Of a DNA stretch of 28,374 bases, positions 13,212 to 20,008 are shown in pieces. The notes beneath the pieces are model-generated. The model made no database searches. It saw only the letters and a program-made list of their open reading frames with translations, and had not been told where the DNA came from. Source of the DNA: Candidatus Moraniibacteriota bacterium (GTDB lineage: Bacteria; Patescibacteriota; Minisyncoccia; CAIUEV01); contig VGKB01000005.1 in the NCBI GenBank assembly GCA_016867255.1, positions 1 through 28,374 on the forward strand, in the 5' to 3' direction. The number at the start of each line of letters is the position of its first letter. Position 1 is the first letter of the stretch. The translations under genes were made by a program, and so were the position numbers.

Positions 13212-13412
13212 ATGCCCAAAAACTGTCCCGTGGCAAAAGTTGGAGTGGGAGGGGTGCCTGATTGTTTTGGGTGCCCGGTGCCCCATATCTGCGAGAAAAT
13301 CGGGAATATCCAAATCATCGGCCTTGCTGAGTCTGAAGGAATAGAGATTCCCAATTCCGGATTAGCGGACTCTCGCGGCGGAGGATTTCTGCCTTGGCCC
13401 TTCCTCTTCTGA
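13212..13412 (+). CDS. Small Cys-rich protein, hypothetical
   Basis: A 66-residue ORF with the best Shine-Dalgarno site in the window, AAAGGAGG at 13198-13205, six bases before the ATG. Four cysteines lie in the first 27 residues (C5, C18, C21, C27, including CFGC), which could bind a metal or Fe-S cluster. The second half, rich in Gly, Ser and Pro, shows no family I know. Its stop overlaps the ATG of a further 35-codon frame (TGATG at 13410-13414). It lies downstream of the attenuator-like leader and upstream of a strong terminator, so it is the most likely product of that transcript. Overlapping frames on the other strand are probably shadows. Confidence 0.45.
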   Translation: MPKNCPVAKVGVGGVPDCFGCPVPHICEKIGNIQIIGLAESEGIEIPNSGLADSRGGGFLPWPFLF

Positions 13413-13519
13413 TGCGAGAAGAGATTGTTAGATTTTGGGAAGAGCATTGCTCCGCTGACTTCCCAAAACCCGAGGTGGTGCGTAATTTAGCGCGCACCAC
13501 CTCTTTTAATTATAAGTGA
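13412..13519 (+). CDS. Very small ORF coupled to the Cys-rich ORF, doubtful
   Basis: A 35-residue frame (starts MREEIVRFWEEH, ends TSFNYK) whose ATG overlaps the preceding stop codon, as in translational coupling. Against it, two strong hairpins (13433-13468 and 13472-13503) lie inside it, and its tail would read through a terminator. It is recorded because no other feature uses this stretch. Confidence 0.2.
   Translation: MREEIVRFWEEHCSADFPKPEVVRNLARTTSFNYK
13433..13468 (+). promoter_or_regulatory. 10-bp hairpin before the terminator
   Basis: TTTTGGGAAG (13433-13442) pairs perfectly with CTTCCCAAAA (13459-13468) around a 16-base loop. It is immediately followed by the terminator stem, giving two stacked hairpins at the transcript end. 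Confidence 0.55.
13472..13510 (+). terminator. Strong rho-independent terminator
   Basis: GAGGTGGTGCG (13472-13482) and CGCACCACCTC (13493-13503) form a perfect 11-bp stem with a 10-base loop, then TTTTAATT. The T tract is on the plus strand, so it ends the leader/Cys-rich transcript rather than the dedA transcript converging from the other side. Confidence 0.8.
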
Positions 13520-13534
13520 CAAAGTTTACAGGTT

Positions 13535-14173
13535 TTATTTGTTAAAATGGCTTCTAATTTTCCTTATAAAATGCAGTTTATGGTTGAGGTACCAGAGGAC
13601 GAAAATTACAAAAGCGGCGACGATTAGGAAATGGAATTTTTGGAAATAGGGCTCAATATCCTTCCAATTAGCGCCAAAAGAAAAACCGATCCAGGTAAGC
13701 AAAGACGACCACAAAAACGAACCAACAAAGGTATAAAAAGAGAATTTCCAAAGGTTCATCCCCGCCAGTCCCGCAGGCAGTGAAATAAAGGTGCGAACAG
13801 CCGGCAATAGTCGGCTGAAAAATGCGACACTTTGGCCGTATTTTCTAAACCAGCGCAAAGACTGCAAGTATTCTTTCTCGCTGAGTAGCACAAATTTACC
13901 GTAGCTTCTCACCAGTTTTAAGATCACGCTTTCTTCCAAGTAATAACCGAGCGCGTAAGCTCCCCAGGAGCCGACCAGGTTAGCCAGCGCTCCAGCCGCA
14001 ACCACCGCCCAAAAAGAAAGTTTGCCTTGCTGAGCCAAGTACCCCGAAAAAGGCATAGTCACCTCGGAGGGGATTGGGATAAGCGCCGACTCCAAAGCCA
14101 TCAAAATAAAAATGCCCCAATAGTGGGTAGATTCGATTAGGCCGACAATTGCGGAAGAAAGAAACTCAAGCAT
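13535..14173 (-). CDS. DedA family inner-membrane protein
   Basis: A 212-residue DedA/SNARE-associated (VTT-domain) protein with about five or six hydrophobic segments. The typical features are ESALIPIPSEVTMPFSGYLA near the start, NLVGSWGAYALGYYLE, and the basic motif FFSRLLPAVRTFISLPAGLAGM. Family members take part in lipid-carrier flipping (undecaprenyl phosphate or phosphatidylethanolamine) and membrane homeostasis; that is family knowledge. The ATG start at 14173 is 14 bases after the galT stop, so the two are probably transcribed together. A link to recycling of the lipid carrier for wall or surface sugars would fit but is inference. Confidence 0.9.
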   Translation of the reverse strand: MLEFLSSAIVGLIESTHYWGIFILMALESALIPIPSEVTMPFSGYLAQQGKLSFWAVVAAGALANLVGSWGAYALGYYLEESVILKLVRSYGKFVLLSEKEYLQSLRWFRKYGQSVAFFSRLLPAVRTFISLPAGLAGMNLWKFSFYTFVGSFLWSSLLTWIGFSFGANWKDIEPYFQKFHFLIVAAFVIFVLWYLNHKLHFIRKIRSHFNK

Positions 14174-14187
14174 TTAGATGAATAAGC

Positions 14188-15219
14188 TTATGTTGAATTT
14201 ATTTTTTTTAAAAATTGGGCGGCATCTTCGGGTATAACCGTGCTGACCTCAATACCGGTAGCCATTTCAAAACCTGCCCAAACGGAAGTGCGGGGAAGAA
14301 TTTCCAGATGCCAGTGGTAGTGATTATATTCTTTGCCGTCACAAGGGGAAGTGTGCAGGTAGAAATTAATGGCTGGATCTTTAAGCCCGATATAAAGTTT
14401 TTGCATAGCGTGTTTTAGAGCTTCGCCTAAGTGATATTCCTGTTTACCGGCGATTCTTTCAAAATAGGGTTCGTGTCTTTTAGGTAATATCCAAAGCTCA
14501 AAGGCGGCGCGCGAGGCGTAAGGGGCGATTACCATAAAAGAGTTGTTCTCAAACACGATTCGCTTGTTTTCCTTCCCTTCCCAGTCTAGAATATCGCAAA
14601 AAACACATTGTTTATGGGAATGGTAATAATCCTCAGCTCCTTTGAGCTCCAACTGTACGCCCGGAGAAACTACCGGAATAGCAAAAAGCTGGCAGTGAGG
14701 ATGGGGCTGAGAAGCTCCTGCCCTCTTGCCGTGGTTGTGGATTAGCATAATATAGTTGACGCTTTTTTTGTTCATAAGGTCCAAATAGCGGGAGCGGAAA
14801 GAGTCTACCAGCTCCGTAACTGCCTCAACGGGTAATTGGCCAAAAGTTTTGTTGTGGTCGCGAGTGACAATGATTTCGTGGTAGCCCACTCCTTCCATTA
14901 CAAAATAGGGGCCTTCTTCATAGTGACGCACAATATTTGATTCACGGGAGAAAGCGGGAAACTTATTAGGGAAAACTCGCAAGCTCCATTCCCCGTCCTC
15001 CCGATAATAAATCAAAGTATCTTTTTTTTGGCCGGTTTCTTCCGGATGGCAAAAAACACATTCCTCGGGATTAACAGGAACACTCTCACTAGCTTCGCTT
15101 TTAAAAGCTTCCGGTTTTTGGGCGCGAGCTTTAGCAATTACCACCCAATCTCCAGTAACGATGTCTTGGCGAAGTTCGGAAATAATGGGAGATTCGTTAT
15201 TTTGTGAGGTTAAAGGCAT
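14188..15219 (-). CDS. galT: Galactose-1-phosphate uridylyltransferase
   Basis: Exchanges galactose-1-phosphate with UDP-glucose in the Leloir pathway. A 343-residue HIT-superfamily protein with the N-terminal ELRQDIVTGDWVVIAKARAQKP, a zinc-site CVFCHPEE, GYHEIIVTRDHNKTF, and the active-site segment GASQPHPHCQLFA, in which the HPHCQ His is the uridylylated residue. A second CVFCDIL and C-terminal HWHLEILPR follow the usual order. The ATG at 15219 gives a normal N-terminus. No galK or galE is in the window, so in this cell it may instead serve nucleotide-sugar supply for surface polymers. Related HIT-fold uridylyl- or adenylyltransferases are the only alternative. Confidence 0.92.
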   Translation of the reverse strand: MPLTSQNNESPIISELRQDIVTGDWVVIAKARAQKPEAFKSEASESVPVNPEECVFCHPEETGQKKDTLIYYREDGEWSLRVFPNKFPAFSRESNIVRHYEEGPYFVMEGVGYHEIIVTRDHNKTFGQLPVEAVTELVDSFRSRYLDLMNKKSVNYIMLIHNHGKRAGASQPHPHCQLFAIPVVSPGVQLELKGAEDYYHSHKQCVFCDILDWEGKENKRIVFENNSFMVIAPYASRAAFELWILPKRHEPYFERIAGKQEYHLGEALKHAMQKLYIGLKDPAINFYLHTSPCDGKEYNHYHWHLEILPRTSVWAGFEMATGIEVSTVIPEDAAQFLKKINST

Positions 15220-15244
15220 TTTTGTTTTATTTTTGGAGAGAGCG

Positions 15245-15273
15245 GGCCGCCTTCGCTAAAGCTTCGGCAGGCC
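15245..15273 (+). repeat. Palindromic repeat of the 30-nt family beside tRNA-Gly
   Basis: GGCCGCCTTCGCTAAAGCTT followed by CGGCAGGCC. It shares the CCTTCGCTAAnGCTTCGG core with the anticodon-loop insert at 1561-1590. It lies 31 bp past the 3' end of tRNA-Gly. Confidence 0.7.
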
Positions 15274-15275
15274 TT

Positions 15276-15306
15276 GCTCAAAATTTTACTCCGTAAAATT
15301 TTGAGC
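15276..15306. repeat. 14-bp perfect inverted repeat touching the 3' end of tRNA-Gly
   Basis: GCTCAAAATTTTAC (15276-15289) and GTAAAATTTTGAGC (15293-15306) around the loop TCC. Its right arm overlaps the last three bases of tRNA-Gly (15304-15306). No clean T tract follows, so it is not a standard terminator; it may be a repeat insertion or a processing signal. Confidence 0.65.
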
Positions 15307-15375
15307 GGAAGACGGGACTTGAACCCGCGGCCTCCACCTTGGCAAGGTGGCGTTCTACCACTGAACTACTTCCGC
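15304..15375 (-). tRNA. tRNA-Gly (anticodon GCC)
   Basis: A 72-nt cloverleaf on the minus strand. Acceptor GCGGAAG/CTTCCGC with discriminator T, D arm AGTTCAGTGGTAGAACG, anticodon stem CCACC/GGTGG with loop TTGCCAA (anticodon GCC), T arm GCGGG TTCAAGT CCCGT. CCA is not encoded. Confidence 0.96.
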
Positions 15376-15392
15376 AAAATCATAAAATATGT

Positions 15393-15463
15393 AACTTGAA
15401 ACATGAAACATTTAATTCAAACCTTCCGGCTAAAAACAGAATTTGCATTTTAAGTTTCAAGTT
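15393..15463. promoter_or_regulatory. Inverted repeat upstream of tRNA-Gly
   Basis: AACTTGAAAC (15393-15402) and GTTTCAAGTT (15454-15463) are exact reverse complements 51 bases apart, in the AT-rich gap between the glycosyltransferase stop and the tRNA. Purpose unknown; it could be repeat-derived. Confidence 0.35.
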
Positions 15464-15485
15464 TTAAGCTTTATGTTTTATAAAA

Positions 15486-17069
15486 TTAATATCTATAGAT
15501 ATAATATAACTCAATTTCTTTGTTCTCGTAAAGCTCGCGCTGGGTACCAGCTTCTTGCCTGACGGTTTCTTTGACGGCAGTGATGGTTTTAAGCAATTTT
15601 TCACGGGGGAAATGGGTGATTAAATCGCCCACCTTGTAAACCGCGACACTTCCCGGAACGGGACTGGTAATTTTTTTTGGGTAAATGCACTTAGCGTTAG
15701 GGATAATCAAGCTTTTTTGAAATTTTTCGGGCGGGTATTTCATGAAAAAAGGTATTTCAATTCGGTATTGGCAGATGCTGGTGGAAATATAGTAATAAGG
15801 TGCATTTTGGGAAAAAGCAAACTCCATTGCTTCAGGCATGCCGCCGTTAAAACTATATATTGTTCCGGCGGATGCCGGATAAACAACGAAGTAATATTTG
15901 TAAAACATTACCGATTCAAACAGGGCAAAAATTAGTATTGCGGCAATAAGATGCCTGTGTTTTTCTCTCAGAGATTTAAAAAGTTGCCAAAAGCCGTAGG
16001 TGATTATGATGGCCAAAAAAGGCACTATATGGATAGTTCTTGTCGCCTGCGCCCCTTCGTTTATAACCGTGATACTGCTTGCCAAGGGGAAAAGAAAGAA
16101 TTGGACTACCAAAAAAGCGGCCAGTTTTGACTTTTTAAAACGATTTATGAAATAAACCAGGCCTACCAAGAGGGGGAGAAAGTATGAAGTTAAGAGCATA
16201 CTGCTCACCCCGGCCGAGTGGCGATAATTCAAATCTCCATGCTGAAAGAGAAATTCCGGACTTAAATGAGCGAGGTAATTTTCAAAAAAACGCTCCGCGG
16301 CAATAAATATCGGCGGATTATCGTCAACAATAAGAACATCGTGCGGTCGGGTGAAAATTCCGGCAGGATCAATCATGTGGTCGTAAACGAGAATCAGCCC
16401 CAAAAGCGCGACCGCGAGAGCTGAAATTAAAAAGTTTATTCTTTGTTTGAAAATTTCCCTTCTCCAAATTATGGCCAATAATACAGCCGAAAGAGGAACG
16501 ATTAACCGACCGGTAGAATAGGTGAAAAAAGTTATCACCATAGATAATCCGAAAAGCAAGTAAAATATCGGCTTTTTGGTTTTATGAAAGAGCGCGAAAA
16601 AAACCATATCTAAAACGATAAAAAACACCATTGAGATGGCTTCAAAAGCAATCCGGCTGAATTGAAAATGCCAAGGCATAAGGGACATAACTAATCCACC
16701 GGAGAGGGCGAATAACCAAGACTTGCCGATAATCCTCAAGAGCCAAACAAAAAGCAGTATTGAGCCGATACCAAGCAAAGCCGAAGTCAATCGCACCGAA
16801 AATACTTCCAACCCCAGGATTTTTATCGGAATGGCCGCCAAGTAGATATAAACCGGATTCTTAAAATCCCCAAAAGCTTTAAAAAAGACAGGGAAGAAAA
16901 CCCCCTTCTCGTCCTTGCCAGTCTCTATTATGCTATAGGCATTGTAGCCGATGGAAGTTTCATCGCAAAAAAAACCGGGAGGAGAGAAAGTCAAACCGGT
17001 TATCCTGATAATAAAAGTGATAGTGAGTAAAACGCCTAAAATATAAATAACCTTTTTATTTTGAAGCAC
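15486..17069 (-). CDS. GT39/PMT-like membrane glycosyltransferase
   Basis: A 527-residue integral membrane protein with about ten to twelve hydrophobic segments and a soluble C-terminal part of about 130 residues. The first loop carries the family acidic pair in FFCDETSIGYNAYSI (residues about 33-47), then GDFKNPVYIYLAAIPIKILG, the pattern of dolichyl/undecaprenyl-phosphate-mannose protein mannosyltransferases and ArnT-like enzymes. It probably moves a sugar from a lipid carrier to a protein or lipid outside the membrane; donor and acceptor are unknown. The start is GTG at 17069. Bacterial homologues are often misnamed, so only the clan is certain. Confidence 0.8.
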   Translation of the reverse strand: MLQNKKVIYILGVLLTITFIIRITGLTFSPPGFFCDETSIGYNAYSIIETGKDEKGVFFPVFFKAFGDFKNPVYIYLAAIPIKILGLEVFSVRLTSALLGIGSILLFVWLLRIIGKSWLFALSGGLVMSLMPWHFQFSRIAFEAISMVFFIVLDMVFFALFHKTKKPIFYLLFGLSMVITFFTYSTGRLIVPLSAVLLAIIWRREIFKQRINFLISALAVALLGLILVYDHMIDPAGIFTRPHDVLIVDDNPPIFIAAERFFENYLAHLSPEFLFQHGDLNYRHSAGVSSMLLTSYFLPLLVGLVYFINRFKKSKLAAFLVVQFFLFPLASSITVINEGAQATRTIHIVPFLAIIITYGFWQLFKSLREKHRHLIAAILIFALFESVMFYKYYFVVYPASAGTIYSFNGGMPEAMEFAFSQNAPYYYISTSICQYRIEIPFFMKYPPEKFQKSLIIPNAKCIYPKKITSPVPGSVAVYKVGDLITHFPREKLLKTITAVKETVRQEAGTQRELYENKEIELYYIYRY

Positions 17070-17165
17070 GTATTAAATTTAAGACATAAAGAGCAAAGGG
17101 CAAACGCTTTTATTTTTTATTCTGTGCTACTGCACGGGATATGCTTTTTTTTGAAAATTTGTGCT

Positions 17166-18320
17166 TTACCGCTGCGCTTTTACGGCTCCGGCCACTGATG
17201 GCACTACTCTCCTGTCAAAAATAGACGGAATAATATTGTTTAGCGATGGCTTTTTAATTAAGTCAGCCAAAGCGCGAGCGGCTGATAATTTCATCTGGTC
17301 GGTTACTCTAGCGGCTCTTGCGTCCAGCAGACCGCGAAAAAAACCCGGAAAAACCAAAGCGTTGTTAATTTGATTAGGAAAATCCGAGCGGCCGGTAGCG
17401 ACTATGACTGCCCCGCCCCGCTTAGCGAGATCAGGCATTATTTCCGGTTCCGGGTTTGCCAAAGCAAAAACTATTGGCTTTCCATTCATAATTTTAATGT
17501 CGCCTTGTTTTAGTAAATTGCCTTTGGACACGCCGATAAAAATATCGGCACCCTTGAGAGCTTCTTTAATTTTGCCTTGAGCAGGGTTCTTGGCCAGTAT
17601 TTTTAGCAGTTTTTTTTTGTGCGGGTAAAGATAGTCGCGCTTGCGGCTGATAATTCCTTTGCTGTCCAACATAACAATATTATTTGCTCCCATCTGGTGC
17701 ATCAATTTTGCTATAGCGTAACCGGCAGCGCCGGCCCCGTTAATTACAGCTTTTATTCTCTTTATTCTCTTTTTTACTACCTTTAAGGCATTTATTACTC
17801 CGGCTAGGACAACAATGGCGGTGCCGTGCTGGTCATCGTGAAAAACCGGAATATTTAATTTTTGAGATAGTCTTTTTTCAATCTCAAAACATCTTGGAGC
17901 GGAAATATCTTCTAAATTTATTCCGCCAAAAATTGGAGAAATATTTTTAATTATCTTGATTATTTCTGAAGTATTTTGAGTTTTTAAACAGATTGGAAAT
18001 GCGTTGACTTGGGCAAAATTTTTAAAAATCGCGCACTTTCCTTCCATTACTGGAATGGCTGCCTCAGGCCCGGCGTTGCCCAATCCCAAAACCGCGGAGC
18101 CGTCTGTTATTACCGCCACCGTATTATTTTTTATAGTATATTTGTAAGCGCGCTCGCAATTTTTTGCAATAGACTTACTGACGGCGGCAACGCCGGGGGT
18201 ATAAGTCAGGGCCAAATCGCGCGCGTTAGCCAATCTGGCTTTTACTTTTGTTTCTATTTTACCGCGGAGTTTGCGGTGAAGAGATAGAGACTGTTTACTT
18301 AAATTACCTTGCGGAATCAT
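17166..18320 (-). CDS. NAD(P)-dependent malic enzyme
   Basis: Decarboxylates malate to pyruvate with reduction of NAD(P). The 384-residue protein is the short form, without the phosphotransacetylase-like domain of MaeB. Catalytic-domain motifs: LALTYTPGVAAVS (catalytic Tyr), GLGNAGPEAAIPVMEGKCAIF (catalytic Lys), INLEDISAPRCFEIE (metal-binding acidic residues) and FHDDQHGTAIVVLAG. The Rossmann part has VINGAGAAGYAIA and VFALANPEPEI. The ATG at 18320 is 25 bases after the trxB stop, so both may be co-transcribed. In a fermentative small-genome cell it would supply pyruvate and reducing power, which could feed the neighbouring thioredoxin reductase; this link is inference. Confidence 0.95.
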   Translation of the reverse strand: MIPQGNLSKQSLSLHRKLRGKIETKVKARLANARDLALTYTPGVAAVSKSIAKNCERAYKYTIKNNTVAVITDGSAVLGLGNAGPEAAIPVMEGKCAIFKNFAQVNAFPICLKTQNTSEIIKIIKNISPIFGGINLEDISAPRCFEIEKRLSQKLNIPVFHDDQHGTAIVVLAGVINALKVVKKRIKRIKAVINGAGAAGYAIAKLMHQMGANNIVMLDSKGIISRKRDYLYPHKKKLLKILAKNPAQGKIKEALKGADIFIGVSKGNLLKQGDIKIMNGKPIVFALANPEPEIMPDLAKRGGAVIVATGRSDFPNQINNALVFPGFFRGLLDARAARVTDQMKLSAARALADLIKKPSLNNIIPSIFDRRVVPSVAGAVKAQR

Positions 18321-18345
18321 TGAATTAAAAAAAATAAATTTTAGA

Positions 18346-19281
18346 CTAAATCAGACCCCTCTCTTTTAGATGTTCAAACACCCCCCGCGCCGCGATGGCT
18401 CCTTCCGAAGCGGCGGTAATGATTTGACGGAATCCGCCGGAACCAGAAGTGGCGTCCCCGGCGGCAAAGATTCCCGGTATGTTGGTTTCACTCTTTTCGC
18501 TGATTTTAATGGATCCGTTAGCATCTAAAACCACATTGATGTTCTTTACCAACTCTACCAGCGGAGCAACTCCAATTTCAACAAAAACGCCATCCAAGGG
18601 AATTTCAGTTTTTCCCTGGTAGGGTTTATCTAATTCAACCTTTTCTACCCTCTTCTTCCCGATGATTTTTATTATGTTAGTTTCGGGAATAAAAACAATT
18701 TTTTTATTCGCCTTTAAGCGGTCAATCCAGATTGGCTCAGCTTTTAATTCGCTGCGGTGAATTAGATATATTTGACTGGCGTGCTGAGCCAGTTCAGCCG
18801 CGGCCATTACTGCTGAATTAGCTCCGCCGATCACCGCTACGATTTTTCCTTTAAAAAAGCCCCCGTCGCAGGTAGCGCAGTAACTTACTCCCCGCCCGAG
18901 CAATTCTTTTTCTCCCGGAATGGAAAGCCGCTTGTATTGCGTTCCGCCTGCAAATATCAAAGCGGGAGCGGCGGCAGTGTTACCCGCGTCAGTAAGAATA
19001 GTAAAACCGTCGTCCGCCTTGTCCATTTTTATCGCTTCTTCCGGCCAGTAAGCGGGGTTGTAACTTTTAGCGTGCTCCCAAAACTTTTGCATAAGATCCG
19101 CGCCTTTTATTTGCTTTTCTCCCGGCCAGTTCTCTACCAGATGGGCTTCTACCGCTGCTCCGCCAATCACACTTCCGATTATCAAATGGGGAATTTTGTA
19201 CCGCGAAGCGTAAATTGAGGCCGTCATCCCCGCCGGACCCGCCCCGACGATGATTAATTTATATTGTTGATTTTTAGGCAT
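18346..19281 (-). CDS. trxB: Thioredoxin reductase
   Basis: FAD flavoprotein that reduces thioredoxin with NADPH. 311 residues, typical for the low-molecular-weight type. FAD-binding IIVGAGPAGMTASIYASRY at residues about 10-28, redox-active CATC at 135-138, NAD(P)-binding VAVIGGANSAVMAAAELA, and the C-terminal IPGIFAAGDATSGSGGFRQIITAASEGAIAA. The NAD(P) motif GGANSA differs from the usual GGGDSA, so coenzyme preference might deviate. The ATG start at 19281 is typical. It heads a pair with malic enzyme on the minus strand. Confidence 0.95.
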   Translation of the reverse strand: MPKNQQYKLIIVGAGPAGMTASIYASRYKIPHLIIGSVIGGAAVEAHLVENWPGEKQIKGADLMQKFWEHAKSYNPAYWPEEAIKMDKADDGFTILTDAGNTAAAPALIFAGGTQYKRLSIPGEKELLGRGVSYCATCDGGFFKGKIVAVIGGANSAVMAAAELAQHASQIYLIHRSELKAEPIWIDRLKANKKIVFIPETNIIKIIGKKRVEKVELDKPYQGKTEIPLDGVFVEIGVAPLVELVKNINVVLDANGSIKISEKSETNIPGIFAAGDATSGSGGFRQIITAASEGAIAARGVFEHLKERGLI

Positions 19282-19370
19282 ATTATCAGGTTTACTTAGC
19301 TATTGAAGTTTATCAGCAATATCTAAAATAAGCAACCGGGAAATTTACTGGGGATGCATAAAAACAACCT

Positions 19371-19512
19371 GATGGTTACAAAACTCCCCATTTTATTTTT
19401 TTGTGGGACGTCCGCCTGCGCCGAGGCTTCGGCGGGCAGGTCGCCTGCGAGGCATTAACTGCAATGCGAGCTAGATACAAAAAAATTAAAAAAGTTGAGT
19501 TTTGTAACCATC
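19371..19512. mobile_element. MITE-like element, copy 2 (142 bp), inverted relative to copy 1
   Basis: It has the same 16-bp terminal repeats GATGGTTACAAAACTC and GAGTTTTGTAACCATC. It matches the reverse complement of 3148-3290 except for one missing A in an A/T tract and two substitutions, about 98% identity. Its centre (19410-19440) is a copy of the GC-rich palindromic family. It ends four bases before the stop codon of the next minus-strand gene (19517), so insertion may have reshaped that gene's end. Confidence 0.85.
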
Positions 19513-19516
19513 TAAA

Positions 19517-19960
19517 TTACTTTCGTCCGTTGCGCGGAGAATGGGACAGCCGGAGAGAGGAAGAATGCGTCAGGTTAGATAAGGGCAACAAAAACCAAAT
19601 ATAGCGACTGAGGAAATCAATAGCCGATATATTGAGAAAATAAAGGGAATCAAAGTATAAAAGCGGAGCAACTGCCGCAATAATTCCCAGTAAAAGGGCG
19701 GAAAGCTGGATATCTAGGATGTTTCCCTTTCCCGCTTTATTTTTGAAAAGATATTTTTGCACTAAAACTTCAAAGAAAATCAGGATTGCCCAAACAGCAA
19801 GAGTGGTGCCGAGAGGGGCGTAGACAAAACTGGAAACATAGCCAAACAGAAACAAGCCGGCCGCTGTTAAGAGCCGAGTTTTCACTGGGAGGCAATGCCA
19901 AAAGAATATTTCTTTGCCAACCTTCTCCCAATAACTCTTTTTAAAAATTTTGACTGTCAT
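19517..19960 (-). CDS. Hypothetical membrane protein
   Basis: A 147-residue protein with three or four hydrophobic segments (TRLLTAAGLFLFGYVSSFVY, TTLAVWAILIFFEVLVQKYL, LSALLLGIIAAVAPLLYF, and a last one around SRYIWFLLPL). I do not recognise a family. The final 20 residues are polar, rich in Ser, His and Arg (SSSLRLSHSPRNGRK), unlike the rest. The stop codon lies four bases from the MITE-like element at 19371-19512, so the original C-terminus may have been lost. The ATG at 19960 is 48 bases downstream of the stop of the preceding minus-strand gene. Confidence 0.6.
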   Translation of the reverse strand: MTVKIFKKSYWEKVGKEIFFWHCLPVKTRLLTAAGLFLFGYVSSFVYAPLGTTLAVWAILIFFEVLVQKYLFKNKAGKGNILDIQLSALLLGIIAAVAPLLYFDSLYFLNISAIDFLSRYIWFLLPLSNLTHSSSLRLSHSPRNGRK

Positions 19961-20008
19961 AGAAGTTTTTGGATCTTGGGTTTTAAGAATGAATTCTAAA
20001 TTCCAAAC

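Noticed and set aside
13121..13500. Minus-strand frames (108 and 61 codons) opposite the Cys-rich ORF
   Set aside because: They have no ribosome site or family resemblance, and the promoter, Shine-Dalgarno and terminator all point to the plus strand.
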